Part shown: one piece after another, positions 1 through 9,200 of the stretch
How the letters are laid out: every line of letters begins with the position of its first letter
Numbering within the stretch: the stretch's first letter is position 1
Origin: Bacteroidaceae bacterium
GTDB lineage: Bacteria > Bacteroidota > Bacteroidia > Bacteroidales > Bacteroidaceae
Assembly (NCBI GenBank): GCA_017522915.1
Contig: JAFWXX010000011.1
Coordinates: 23,320 to 87,319, forward strand
Direction of reading: 5' to 3'
Length of the DNA stretch: 64,000 nucleotides
The notes under the pieces: generated by a model
Databases searched by the model: none
Told to the model about the DNA's origin: nothing
Seen by the model: only the letters and a program-made list of their open reading frames with translations
Program-made: the position numbers and the translations under genes

Positions 1-1359
1 GCCGGTATTGACTTGTCTGCCGGATATAATATGGAAAGAAGCTTTTCTGTAAATCAGTTGTATGCTGAAGCATCATGGAAATGGCTTACATTAAGTCTCG
101 GTATGAAACATCGTTCAGGTGAAATGCGTGGCTTTTCCGATGTTAAATACTGCAGTTCCAGTGAAGGAGAGATAAGAAAACCGAATTTTCCGCACCTTTA
201 CCGTTCAATCTTGTCCGATATCGGTTCAGGAGGCCTTCTTTTTAGCGGAAACAGTTCACCAATACCTCAGTTTCGTGTCGAGGTTCCTGAATTTGTAAGC
301 ATCTTCGGCCGGGATACATGGATAAAGTTGCGTGGTCATATTGCATATGGAATGTTTCTTGACCACAATTTTCAGGAGGATTTTACAGCAAAGAATCCCG
401 ATGCCAGATATGCGAAGAAAGTGATGTATCATAGCAAGGCTCTTTTCATGAAGTTCGGAAAGCCGGAAAAATTTCCGCTTGAAGTGGAAGGTGGCCTGGA
501 AATGTACTCGCAGTTCGGGGGTGATTTCTATACGCATTCAAAAGGCAAGTATATGTCGATGCCGGGTGGAGTAAAGGATTTTTTCAAGGCATTTGTTCCC
601 GGTAGCGGCGATGGAAGCACACCGGTGCCGGAACAGGCAAACATGTCTGGTAATCATATAGGTAACTGGCACCTTGCTTTAACGCTGCATACTAAGCCTT
701 TAGATATCAGGGTTTATGGTGAACATATGTTTGAGGATTTCTCACAGCTGTTTTTCTTTGAGTACCAGTCGAACCGTGAAGGAAAAAAGGAAATAGTATA
801 TTATCCATGGCGTGACATTCAGTTGGGCATTTCTGTCAAGAACAAGAGCGGATATCTGAAGTTCATTTCAAATGTATGTTACGAATATATGTCAACATAT
901 GACCAGAGTGGGGCTGGCTATAACGATCCAGGACCTAATTACAGTGAGCAGATGGACGGGTGTGACGATTACTATAATCATTCAATATACCCCGGCTGGC
1001 ATAACTATGGAATGGGAATTGGTAATCCTCTTGTCTTTTCTCCACTTTATAACAATAATGGCTCTCTTGTATTCAGTGGAAACCGTTTAAAGTCACACCA
1101 TTTCGGCATGAACGGTTCGTTCGGCAATAAACATCTGTTCCTCTACCGTATGATGTACACATACAGTGAGAATTGGGGTACATATTTCAATCCGTTCAAC
1201 GAGAAGAAATATACAACATCAATGTCGGCAGATATCGTATATACGCCCTGCAAGTCGAACTGGATGTTTTCGCTTTCTTTAGCATTAGATAAAAGCAATC
1301 TTATAGGCAATAATTGGGGTGCAATGGTCTCTATAGCAAGAATAGGAGTTATAAAATAA
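1..1359 (+). CDS. Capsule assembly Wzi-family outer-membrane protein (5' end outside window)
   Basis: The reading frame is open from base 1, so the true start and signal peptide lie upstream; the first possible start inside the window (TTG at 13) is not convincing. About 450 residues are present. The C-terminal part carries the run around YPGWHNYGMGIGNPLVFSP, which I recognise from Bacteroidales Wzi-type proteins, followed by alternating aromatic/polar strands as in an outer-membrane beta-barrel and a short final strand. Wzi of proteobacteria is an outer-membrane lectin that anchors capsule to the surface; Bacteroidales homologues sit in capsule/EPS loci. The neighbours (chain-length regulator, polymerase, flippase, glycosyltransferases) fit that. 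The stop is followed within 7 bases by the next gene. Family assignment is by recall of the motif; the exact ligand is unknown. Confidence 0.8.
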   Translation, partial: AGIDLSAGYNMERSFSVNQLYAEASWKWLTLSLGMKHRSGEMRGFSDVKYCSSSEGEIRKPNFPHLYRSILSDIGSGGLLFSGNSSPIPQFRVEVPEFVSIFGRDTWIKLRGHIAYGMFLDHNFQEDFTAKNPDARYAKKVMYHSKALFMKFGKPEKFPLEVEGGLEMYSQFGGDFYTHSKGKYMSMPGGVKDFFKAFVPGSGDGSTPVPEQANMSGNHIGNWHLALTLHTKPLDIRVYGEHMFEDFSQLFFFEYQSNREGKKEIVYYPWRDIQLGISVKNKSGYLKFISNVCYEYMSTYDQSGAGYNDPGPNYSEQMDGCDDYYNHSIYPGWHNYGMGIGNPLVFSPLYNNNGSLVFSGNRLKSHHFGMNGSFGNKHLFLYRMMYTYSENWGTYFNPFNEKKYTTSMSADIVYTPCKSNWMFSLSLALDKSNLIGNNWGAMVSIARIGVIK

Positions 1360-1365
1360 GTGGAT

Positions 1366-1782
1366 ATGAGCAAGAAACTTCTAATATACATAGTTATACC
1401 GTTTATCCTCACCTCCTGCGAGAAAATATATATAAACGGAGACCTTGACGGCATGTGGAAACTCGAAAAGGTCGTAAAGGGTGACAGTGTTGAATATCCT
1501 GCCAATATATGTTATTCGTTCCAGAGGCATCTTGTAATGTTGGGTGAATATTATGCTGAGGGGTTCCCTGATTACTATATGGCAGAATTCGATTATACCG
1601 ATAGTATTATTACTATGACAAAGTTCTATAAGTATCCGGGGCGTGACGACACTTGTGACATGGAAGAACTGAAAAAGTATTATATATTCAGTGATACAAT
1701 GGTTTTTGTTGTCGATAATATGGGTAACGATAACCTTTTTATGCACACAAAAGAAAGAAAATATTATTTCAGAAAGTGGTAA
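1366..1782 (+). CDS. Small lipoprotein, lipocalin-like, of the polysaccharide locus
   Basis: About 138 residues. The N-terminus is a short lysine-bearing hydrophobic segment ending in the lipobox LTSC, so the mature protein should be lipid-anchored. It then reads as a small beta-rich domain beginning with a 'GMWKLEKV' stretch, reminiscent of the lipocalin-like DUFs common in Bacteroidales lipoproteins. A GTG lies at 1360, but the ATG at 1366 is better placed after the AGGAG at 1344-1348. It sits between the Wzi-like gene and the Wzz-like gene, so a structural role in export or anchoring of the polysaccharide is plausible, but nothing in the sequence proves it. Confidence 0.7.
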   Translation: MSKKLLIYIVIPFILTSCEKIYINGDLDGMWKLEKVVKGDSVEYPANICYSFQRHLVMLGEYYAEGFPDYYMAEFDYTDSIITMTKFYKYPGRDDTCDMEELKKYYIFSDTMVFVVDNMGNDNLFMHTKERKYYFRKW

Positions 1783-1846
1783 AAGTCATATTCAGAACAT
1801 TCTCAGTGTATTAGAATCTAATTTAGTATATATAAAAAATAAATAT

Positions 1847-2962
1847 ATGGATGAGCATAATGCTAAAAAACGTCTTCTGAACGAGGCTGATGTATTACAG
1901 TTGGTCAAAAAGCTCCTGTTAAGATGGGGATTTATACTGAGGACCACTGTATGCTTTATGATTTTTGGCGTTGTTATGGCTGTAAGTATGGTAAAGCATT
2001 ATACAGCAGAAATCGTTGTCGCACCAGAGTCTGCCAATACATCTTCTTTTTCGGGTAGTTTAGGGTCATTGGCTTCTATGGTAGGTTTTGATATTGGTGG
2101 CATTTCCGGAAATAGCTCCGATGCAATTTATCCTATTCTTTATCCCGATGTAATCCAGTCTTTGCCTTTTCTTTCTTCTCTTTTTGATGTAAGGGTTACC
2201 TCTTTGGACGGCAGTGTCGATACTACGTATTATCATTATGTGGAAAGGCTACGTAAGATATCATGGGTGGAATACCTTAAAGGAACACCTAAAAGGGCAA
2301 TGAAGTGGCTTGAGAATAAGTTCTCTGCTCCGGAAAAGGTAACAGATCCTTCACATTTCGATTATTACCGTCTGTCAAAGGTGCAGATGGCGAGAATAGA
2401 GTCTTTAAGTTCCTCTATTGCGATATTTGTTGACAAGAAGACAAATGTGGTGTCTCTTTCGTTTACCGAACGTGACCCTAAGATAGCTGCAATAATGGCC
2501 GATACCATAATGAACCGTCTGCAGCAGTGTATTACGGAATATCGGACAAAAAAGGCATTGAACGATTGTGCATATATTGAGAAAATGTGCGAGGATGCAA
2601 GACTTGAATATGAGGATGCACAGAAACGTTATGCAAATTTTGTCGACAGGAATCGTAGTTTGGCTTTAGAACGTACTGCTGTAGAAAGAGAACGTCTTGA
2701 AAGTGAGAAAGACATGAAGAATATGATTTATACAAGTTGGGCCCAACAGTTGCTCCTGGCAAAGGCAAAAGTACAGGAGAATACCCCTGCTTTTACAACT
2801 TTGAAGCCGGTTTCAATACCTGTAGAGCCTTCTTCAATGCGTAAGTTGTATGTTGTACTTATATATACCATTATTGGCTTAGGGTTCTCAATCATGTATG
2901 TGTTGTCGAAAGGGACTGTTGTCACAACATTCCGCAAACTGTTCGTCTCCAAGAAATCGTGA
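1847..2962 (+). CDS. Wzz-family polysaccharide chain-length determinant
   Basis: The open frame extends upstream to 1691 inside the previous gene. The ATG at 1847 gives a normal Wzz layout of 371 residues: a short cytoplasmic N-terminus, a first membrane helix (about residues 27-47), a long periplasmic region with a GSLGSLASMVGFDIGG-type glycine/serine segment and a coiled-coil stretch (about 215-295), and a second membrane helix near the C-terminus (about 330-352) with a short basic tail. No C-terminal tyrosine-kinase domain is present. Wzz proteins oligomerise in the inner membrane and set the modal length of polymer made by Wzy. The stop overlaps the GTG of the next gene (GTGA), which suggests translational coupling to the polymerase. 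No strong ribosome-binding site is visible, as is usual in this phylum. Confidence 0.85.
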   Translation: MDEHNAKKRLLNEADVLQLVKKLLLRWGFILRTTVCFMIFGVVMAVSMVKHYTAEIVVAPESANTSSFSGSLGSLASMVGFDIGGISGNSSDAIYPILYPDVIQSLPFLSSLFDVRVTSLDGSVDTTYYHYVERLRKISWVEYLKGTPKRAMKWLENKFSAPEKVTDPSHFDYYRLSKVQMARIESLSSSIAIFVDKKTNVVSLSFTERDPKIAAIMADTIMNRLQQCITEYRTKKALNDCAYIEKMCEDARLEYEDAQKRYANFVDRNRSLALERTAVERERLESEKDMKNMIYTSWAQQLLLAKAKVQENTPAFTTLKPVSIPVEPSSMRKLYVVLIYTIIGLGFSIMYVLSKGTVVTTFRKLFVSKKS

Positions 2963-4158
2963 TATATATATTTGTATTCATATTGTTGCTTTACCCAGTT
3001 GTCAAGTACGACTTGATGGCAAAGACCGGCGGGGAGAATAAATGGTACTATCTTAATCTATTTGTACTTATTCTGCTTGCTGGCTTGCGTTATCGTGTGG
3101 GTGGTGACACGTTGATGTATATGGGAATGTACAATGAGATGCCTTCAATTGATGAATTGTCATATTTTGATTTCGAATCAGCATTGTATAATCCATTATG
3201 GTATATATACTGTTCTATCCCAAGAAGCATAAGCGAAGAGTTCTGGGTCTTCCAAATTATCCAAGCAATAATTGTAAATAGTGTATTTTTCCATTTTTTC
3301 AGGAAATATTCTCCAAAATACTATTTCTCGGTAATACTCCTATATTATATAGGCTATTATTGTTACTTCAATATGGAGATATTGCGCGAGGTTCTTTGCA
3401 TATGCATCCTCATGCTTATGACTTCATGGCTTTTTAATGGGAAATTACGATATTATTATTTAGGTTGTGTCGTAGCATTGTTTATTCATTATTCTGCAAT
3501 TATAATGTTGCTGTTCCCGCTTTTTATAACGTTCATGAAAAAGAGGTCGTGGAAATGGCAAATAATATTGTTGCTTTCTGTAATACTGTTGACATTGGCG
3601 GTCAATCTTCCTATACTTATATTGTCGTTGCTTGACGTGAGTGAAACATTGACAAGGCTCATAGAAAAGTACCTTGATGACCAAAGAAGCTTTATGGGAA
3701 TGGTATTCCAGTTGTTGCAGTATCTTCCGGTTTTGGGTATGATTTATATACGCAGAAAATTCAGTAGTGATGATAAGCGGATTGTGCCATGTGATTTTAC
3801 GCCCGTTGTATCTGTCGTTGTGATTGTATATGCGATGTCTATGTGTTTTGAAGGTTTCTCGCGCACAGTAAACTATTTCATTCCGTTTGTTCTAGTTTAT
3901 ATTGTCCATACAATATATGCTTTTGTTTCGAACTTCAGGTTCAAGTCAAACCAAATCACATATATTATAATGGGATTCTCACTCATGCTTTTATCCTTCA
4001 ATTATTACTATTACTATATGCGTGATATGTCCGCTTTTTTTCCTAATGCAAGATTCAAGGTTATATTTACTCCTTACTATTCTATTCTAGATCCTTCTAT
4101 TTCTGAAGAACGTGAAAGGTTTATTGAGAACTATAGAGATGTAGGAATATTCTTTTAG
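2959..4158 (+). CDS. EpsG-family membrane protein, likely polysaccharide polymerase (Wzy role)
   Basis: 399 residues, almost wholly hydrophobic with about 9-11 predicted membrane spans. Near the N-terminus is the EpsG-type signature LLAGLRYRVGGDTLMYMGMY, followed by a loop and then helices. EpsG/Wzy-like proteins polymerise lipid-linked repeat units on the outer face of the inner membrane. The start is GTG, overlapping the Wzz stop by four bases. The coding sequence is strikingly A+T-rich, with many ATA/TTA-type codons, as is common for Wzy/Wzx genes that move between strains. Specificity cannot be read from the sequence. Confidence 0.82.
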   Translation: MIYIFVFILLLYPVVKYDLMAKTGGENKWYYLNLFVLILLAGLRYRVGGDTLMYMGMYNEMPSIDELSYFDFESALYNPLWYIYCSIPRSISEEFWVFQIIQAIIVNSVFFHFFRKYSPKYYFSVILLYYIGYYCYFNMEILREVLCICILMLMTSWLFNGKLRYYYLGCVVALFIHYSAIIMLLFPLFITFMKKRSWKWQIILLLSVILLTLAVNLPILILSLLDVSETLTRLIEKYLDDQRSFMGMVFQLLQYLPVLGMIYIRRKFSSDDKRIVPCDFTPVVSVVVIVYAMSMCFEGFSRTVNYFIPFVLVYIVHTIYAFVSNFRFKSNQITYIIMGFSLMLLSFNYYYYYMRDMSAFFPNARFKVIFTPYYSILDPSISEERERFIENYRDVGIFF

Positions 4159-4164
4159 CAGGAC

Positions 4165-5415
4165 ATGGTTATGAATATAGGCAAGTATAAACCGATAATT
4201 GAGAATTTCTTTTCGCTTTCTGTGCTGAATGTGGTGAATATTGTCCTGCAGCTCATTACGTTGCCGTATATCCTAAGCATAGTTGGCAAGGATAACTATG
4301 GCATATATTCATACGTGTATATGGTTGTACAGTACATAATACTGTTCAGTACCTATGGATTCAACTACTCTGCTACTAAACAAATATCCCAGCAACGCAA
4401 TGACAATTCAGCGATTACAAGGATCTATAATGCTGTAATCGGGTGCAAGATGCTTATAGCTGCACTCCTAACGGTGGCTGTTATCCTATGTTCCGGTTGG
4501 GTTTTCGAAGAACGTATAGGATATATGATGTTCCTTCTAGGTACAGGAATGATAATCGGTGACATATTGAATCCGGTGTGGCTTTTCCAGGGAATGGAAA
4601 AGATGAAGTATATGACTCTCGTGAATTCGTCTTCGAAGATTGTATTTACAGTTCTGGTTTTCTTTGTTGTGCATTGTATGGATGATTTCTATCTGCTGAT
4701 TCTTTTAAATTCATGCGGTTATCTGTTGGCCGGAATATTCAGCCTGGTGCTTGCACGCAAACAGTTCAATGTCAAGTTAGCTATACCTTCGATGCGCGAC
4801 ATGATGACGCAGTTCAAGGATGGTGGAGCTATGTTCGGTTCAACATTCGGCATGAATCTTTACCGTAATGCTCATGTAATCATATTGAAACATTTTGTTT
4901 CCAATGAGGCTGTAGGACTTTTCTCGGCCGCAGAGAAAGTTATTCATGGTTTCCAATCGGTAATGTTACCTGCAGCGCAAGCTCTATTTCCTCATATATC
5001 TTTAAAGTTTAAAGATAAAAGCAGAACTGAAAATATGGCTACAATGAGAAGAATGCTGTTCCCTTTTGCATCATTAGCTATTATTGCAGCTTTGTTCGTA
5101 TATTTGTTTGCTCCCTGGATTTCGGATCTTCTTTGCGGAAAAGAGTTCAAGGAATGTATTCCGCTTATACGTATAATGTCTTTGGTGATAGTGTTCGGTG
5201 AAATTAATTATATAGCAGGAATAGTAGGACTGGTAAATATGAACAGGCAGAACTATTTCTTCGGCTCGGTTCTTGCAACAGGTGTTATAAGTTGTATGAT
5301 TACTCTAGCTTTGGCTGCATATTGCAATGCGTATGCGGGTGCAATATCGTTGGTAGCTTCAGAAGCCTTGCTGATGATAATGTGTCTGTACGGGTTATTT
5401 AAAAACAATAAATGA
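4165..5415 (+). CDS. Oligosaccharide flippase (Wzx/MATE-like)
   Basis: About 416 residues with roughly 12 membrane spans, starting IENFFSLSVLNVVNIVLQLI and carrying the 'LPYILSIVGKDNYGIYSYVYM' region typical of polysaccharide flippases of the RfbX/PST group. It should move undecaprenyl-linked repeat units across the inner membrane. Two ATG codons are possible, 4165 and 4171; the AGGA at 4160-4163 is better spaced for 4171. The gene follows the polymerase by six bases, and its stop overlaps the sequence just before the next ATG, so the run is one transcription unit. Confidence 0.87.
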   Translation: MVMNIGKYKPIIENFFSLSVLNVVNIVLQLITLPYILSIVGKDNYGIYSYVYMVVQYIILFSTYGFNYSATKQISQQRNDNSAITRIYNAVIGCKMLIAALLTVAVILCSGWVFEERIGYMMFLLGTGMIIGDILNPVWLFQGMEKMKYMTLVNSSSKIVFTVLVFFVVHCMDDFYLLILLNSCGYLLAGIFSLVLARKQFNVKLAIPSMRDMMTQFKDGGAMFGSTFGMNLYRNAHVIILKHFVSNEAVGLFSAAEKVIHGFQSVMLPAAQALFPHISLKFKDKSRTENMATMRRMLFPFASLAIIAALFVYLFAPWISDLLCGKEFKECIPLIRIMSLVIVFGEINYIAGIVGLVNMNRQNYFFGSVLATGVISCMITLALAAYCNAYAGAISLVASEALLMIMCLYGLFKNNK

Positions 5416-5416
5416 A

Positions 5417-6373
5417 ATGACAGCGATAATATTGGTAAACTGGAATGGGGCAGATGATACAATTGCATGTCTCAGGTCGCTTCAGATAGCAGAAGGAGAT
5501 TTCTTCGTCGTTGTTGCTGATAATGCATCGGATGATGATTCTTTGCAGCGCATATCGGCATTTATAGATGGCAATAATAGTTACCACAAGGTGTATCTGC
5601 TGCCTTTGGACGATAACTATGGGTTTGCTGTCGGGAATAATAAGGCAATCTGTTTCGCATCTCGTTTTGCTCCGGATAGTTATATGCTTCTAAATAACGA
5701 TACGGAAGTTGAACCCGATTTCCTCTCAAGACTTATGATGTTTTCGGAGACCCGCAGAGAGTATCGTGTGTTGACTCCACAGATAAATTATTTCGATGAG
5801 AAGAATTTAATATGGGAATGTGGCGGTGATATCAAAACCGGAAGACGTGTGGTAAGGCATGCCAATATGGACAGCTCTGTGCTTTACGGTGTGGAGTTTA
5901 TGCCCATAACCTCAGTTTCGGGATGCGCGTTCTTCTTTTATCCGGAACTGCTTGATAAAGACGGTAATCTGTTTACTGACCGTTACTTCTTTGGTGAGGA
6001 GGATTTTGAGTTCTCTATGAGGATGAAGAAGATGGGGGTCCGCATGGCATGTGTACCAGGCTCACGTATATATCATAAAGTAGGTCGCTCGCGCAATAAA
6101 ATGAAAGCCATAGCATATGCCGGCAAGTATTATATGTATTATTTGAATCGGCTGATAACATTGAGATTGCATATGCCTTCGTTCAGGTTCAAGCTCATCA
6201 AGTTTATGTATATGCCAAACTGTTTCCGTTATTTCTATAGTGTAAACCATTCTTTTTCTGCTTCATGGAAGATCTTGCTTCGGCTTTACAGGGAGGTTGA
6301 TACCAAATATGGAGTGAGCAAGAGTGATTTCCGCGCATTGATGATTGACAATGACTATTTTGACAAGAAGTGA
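5417..6373 (+). CDS. Glycosyltransferase family 2
   Basis: 318 residues. The N-terminal nucleotide-sugar fold is clear: AIILVNWNGADDT at the start, the metal-binding 'LLNNDTEVEPDF' (a DxD-like NDT) near residue 95, and the 'GEEDFEFSMRMKKMG' acceptor-side motif near residue 195. This is the GT-A layout of rhamnosyltransferase-like GT2 enzymes (GT2 with NWNG motif). A basic, partly hydrophobic C-terminal tail probably associates with the membrane. It should add one sugar to the lipid-linked repeat unit in the cytoplasm; donor and linkage cannot be told. The start ATG is two bases after the flippase stop, and the stop overlaps the next gene's GTG. Confidence 0.87.
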   Translation: MTAIILVNWNGADDTIACLRSLQIAEGDFFVVVADNASDDDSLQRISAFIDGNNSYHKVYLLPLDDNYGFAVGNNKAICFASRFAPDSYMLLNNDTEVEPDFLSRLMMFSETRREYRVLTPQINYFDEKNLIWECGGDIKTGRRVVRHANMDSSVLYGVEFMPITSVSGCAFFFYPELLDKDGNLFTDRYFFGEEDFEFSMRMKKMGVRMACVPGSRIYHKVGRSRNKMKAIAYAGKYYMYYLNRLITLRLHMPSFRFKLIKFMYMPNCFRYFYSVNHSFSASWKILLRLYREVDTKYGVSKSDFRALMIDNDYFDKK

Positions 6374-7968
6374 AAGTGATGAATTTGTCAAGGCTATACA
6401 ATACGGTACGTTATCTAAAGCCTATACAGCTTTATACACGCATATATTACAAGACGAGAGCTGTCATGCGTTCGCTTGTAGGGTACAAACCTGGCTATGC
6501 ATATTATAAGCAAGGAAAGAAACTCTCCTTTCTTGCATCTTGGATAGAAAAGCCTATATCTTATAAAGGGAATAATGTGTTTGAATTCCTGAATGTCGAA
6601 ATGTCCTTTAATGGGTGTTGGGATAATAATGCCAATGGCGATCTATGGCGTTATAATATGAACTATATGGATTTTCTTCTGCAGCCTTCAATGACAACAG
6701 AAGAAGGGTATGCATGGATTGATCGTTTTATAGAGGCGATGCCTGCCAATAAGATTGCCAATGACCCATATCCGATATCTCTTCGTGGCATAAATTGGAT
6801 AAAGTTCGTTACCTCTCATTATAACGAACTCACACAGCAACAACTGAGGCGTATAGACACGGCGTTGTATTCTCAGTACCGAATCTTGGCAAGAAGCACG
6901 GAGAAGCATCTGATGGCTAATCATTATCTTGAGAATGGATTTTCTTTACTATATGCTGCATGTTATTTCGGGGACTCCACTTTGGGCAGACAGGCAGAAC
7001 GGATTATGCGCTCCCAACTCGAAGAGCAGGTATTGTCTGATGGTGCTCATTTTGAACTGAGTCCGATGTATCATTGCGTGATTCTGGAACGTCTGCTTGA
7101 TTGTTGCAATATAGTCAATGGATTGTGCTCTTCTGATTTTTCTGAATTCCTCTTTGCTAAGGCAAAGAGGATGTTGGGCTGGTTGGAAACCGTTGTGATG
7201 AGTGACGGAAACATTCCTTTGTTGAATGATTCTGCAATAGGGATAGCTCCATTGCCGCAAGACATATTCTCATATGCAGCAGCTTTAGGATTGGAGTGGT
7301 CGGCTATACCTTTGGGTGATAGCGGTTACCGCAGGTTTAAAGGAGGTGCGTATGAGGCGTTTGTCGATGTTGCGGCGTTAGGTCCATCATATAATCTTGG
7401 GCATAGTCATGCCGACACATTTTCTTTTGTTATGAATGTTGCGGGGAAGCCGTTTATTGTTGATACGGGGGTTTCAACATATTCTGCCGGTAGGCGTCGT
7501 GACTATGAGCGTTCTACGCTGGCGCATAATACAGTCTGCGTCTCAGGTGTGAATTCCAGTGATGTATGGGGTGCTTTTCGATGTGCTAAGCGTGCGGTGG
7601 TGACTATAATCAAAGACGAGAAAAACCTTTTGTGTGCTCAGCATAACGGATACGATTCAATTAATGTCATGGTGAAGCGAACTTTTGTTTGCAGCAACTG
7701 TCAGTTTGAGATTATAGATGAAATAAGCGGTGATAAGAATGATGCTGTTTCCACGTTCCTGCTGTCACCTGATGTAAAAATAATCTCATGTGAATCTGTG
7801 CAAATCATAACCTCTTTGGGAATAATTCGCTTGAATGGTGCCGTGTCGATGGATGTTGAACCGGCAGAGGTGTCTGTCTCGTATAATTGCCTGCGACCTA
7901 CGAAACGAATTTCGGTTTCGTTCAAGGATAGGCTGTCTGTTGTTTTTGTAATTAATCAAAGTAACTAG
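6370..7968 (+). CDS. Heparinase II/III-family protein of the polysaccharide locus
   Basis: 532 residues from the GTG at 6370 (ATG at 6379 is the alternative). The first half is an alpha-helical toroid with 'MNYMDFLLQPS' and 'ELSPMYHCVILERLLD', which holds the conserved Tyr/His pair of the family (about residues 230-245). The second half is beta-rich and contains 'YNLGHSHADTFSFVMN' and 'DYERSTLAHNTV', the metal/His region of heparinase II/III (about residues 340-390). Family members are polysaccharide lyases, but relatives inside EPS loci have no signal peptide, as here, and may trim or epimerise the polymer or its lipid-linked intermediates. The substrate is unknown. It lies between two glycosyltransferases with essentially no spacing. 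Confidence 0.82.
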   Translation: MKVMNLSRLYNTVRYLKPIQLYTRIYYKTRAVMRSLVGYKPGYAYYKQGKKLSFLASWIEKPISYKGNNVFEFLNVEMSFNGCWDNNANGDLWRYNMNYMDFLLQPSMTTEEGYAWIDRFIEAMPANKIANDPYPISLRGINWIKFVTSHYNELTQQQLRRIDTALYSQYRILARSTEKHLMANHYLENGFSLLYAACYFGDSTLGRQAERIMRSQLEEQVLSDGAHFELSPMYHCVILERLLDCCNIVNGLCSSDFSEFLFAKAKRMLGWLETVVMSDGNIPLLNDSAIGIAPLPQDIFSYAAALGLEWSAIPLGDSGYRRFKGGAYEAFVDVAALGPSYNLGHSHADTFSFVMNVAGKPFIVDTGVSTYSAGRRRDYERSTLAHNTVCVSGVNSSDVWGAFRCAKRAVVTIIKDEKNLLCAQHNGYDSINVMVKRTFVCSNCQFEIIDEISGDKNDAVSTFLLSPDVKIISCESVQIITSLGIIRLNGAVSMDVEPAEVSVSYNCLRPTKRISVSFKDRLSVVFVINQSN

Positions 7969-7969
7969 T

Positions 7970-9085
7970 ATGAAAATTTTGTTGTGTTCACCATATCAGC
8001 CTAAGTTTAAGGATAACGGCGGGGGAATTGTAAAATGGGCAAAGAATCTGATGGGGTATTATTATGAGAATAGAGGTGATGTCGATATTGAGATAATGCC
8101 TTTTGACCGTTCTATATACGTTCATGATAACTTAAATTTCATAGTTAGAGTTTATAATGGTGCTAAGGATTACTTGGGGTTGATAAGAAAGACTTATCGT
8201 CGTATAAAGAAAGAGAAGTTTGATGTTCTGCATTTATGTTCTAGTGCCCAATGGAGTGTGATCCGTGATTATTTGGTAATGTGTCTTGCACGTCGTAGGG
8301 GAATTGCCGGAGTAATTCATTTTCATTGTGGACGTATCCCGAAGATGGCGTTGAATGGCGGTTTGAAATGGCGTATTCTCAAGAAAACTGTGGCAATCTC
8401 AAGTGCTGCAATAGTACTTGATGATGATTCATATAATACTTTGACATCTAATGGATTCAGTAATGTTTACAAAATTCCTAATCCATTGGCATTGGAATTG
8501 AAGGATGAAATTGTCTCCATTGGTGACGGCATAGAGCGTGTTCCGCGTCGAATTCTGTTTGTCGGTCATGTACTTCCTAGCAAAGGCGTTTATGAATTGG
8601 TTCGCGCTTGTTCTGGAATAGATGACGTAGAGTTGCGCATTGTCGGGCGTATTGATGATAAGGTAAAGGAGGAATTGTCTGCAATAGCATCTGGCAATGA
8701 CGGAAGGTGGTTGCATTTGCTCGGTGAAAAATCGCACGAGGATGTTATTCGTGAGATGCTTTCATGTGATTTGTTTGTGTTGCCTTCATACACAGAAGGC
8801 TTCCCGAACGTAATAATTGAAGCGATGGCATGCAGTACGCCAATAATAGCAACAGGAGTTGGTGCCATTCCGGAAATCTTTGAATGCGAGAATAATAAGT
8901 CAGCCGGTGTCATCGTGCCTGTTTATGATGTTGAGGCATTACGCAATGCTATTTCCAGACTTATGGATGATGGTCCTATGAAAAGGGAGTTGTCCTTGAA
9001 TGCTATCAAGAAGGTGAATTCGTCATATGCCGTTTCCTCTGTATGGAAACGTATGGTTGATGTTTGGAAGAATGCAATTGAATGA
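7970..9085 (+). CDS. Glycosyltransferase family 4
   Basis: 371 residues with a GT-B layout: an N-terminal acceptor domain beginning MKILLCSPYQPKFKDNGGGI, and a C-terminal donor-binding domain with 'RRILFVGHVLPSKGVYELV' (about residue 190) and the GT4 signature 'PSYTEGFPNVIIEAMACS' carrying the E-x7-E pair (about residues 265-285). It should transfer a sugar from a nucleotide donor with retention, in the cytoplasm. It starts one base after the heparinase-like gene and is the last gene of the first tightly packed block; a promoter follows before the next gene. Confidence 0.88.
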   Translation: MKILLCSPYQPKFKDNGGGIVKWAKNLMGYYYENRGDVDIEIMPFDRSIYVHDNLNFIVRVYNGAKDYLGLIRKTYRRIKKEKFDVLHLCSSAQWSVIRDYLVMCLARRRGIAGVIHFHCGRIPKMALNGGLKWRILKKTVAISSAAIVLDDDSYNTLTSNGFSNVYKIPNPLALELKDEIVSIGDGIERVPRRILFVGHVLPSKGVYELVRACSGIDDVELRIVGRIDDKVKEELSAIASGNDGRWLHLLGEKSHEDVIREMLSCDLFVLPSYTEGFPNVIIEAMACSTPIIATGVGAIPEIFECENNKSAGVIVPVYDVEALRNAISRLMDDGPMKRELSLNAIKKVNSSYAVSSVWKRMVDVWKNAIE

Positions 9086-9147
9086 TTCTTTAATTGTAGG
9101 CTTTGGTTGTTTTCTCATGAGTGTCCATACTAAAATATTGATGTGGT

Positions 9148-9178
9148 TTTGCTTGTAGGATAATTATAGTTATATTTG
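9148..9178 (+). promoter_or_regulatory. Bacteroidales-type promoter for the two-domain oxidoreductase
   Basis: TTTG at 9148-9151, a 19-base spacer, then TATATTTG at 9171-9178, an exact match to the TTTG / TAnnTTTG pattern of this phylum. Transcription should begin about 9185, giving a very short leader before the ATG at 9201. It means the gene downstream is not simply read through from the polymerase block. Confidence 0.75.
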
Positions 9179-9200
9179 TGCAAATAATAAATATGTCCAG

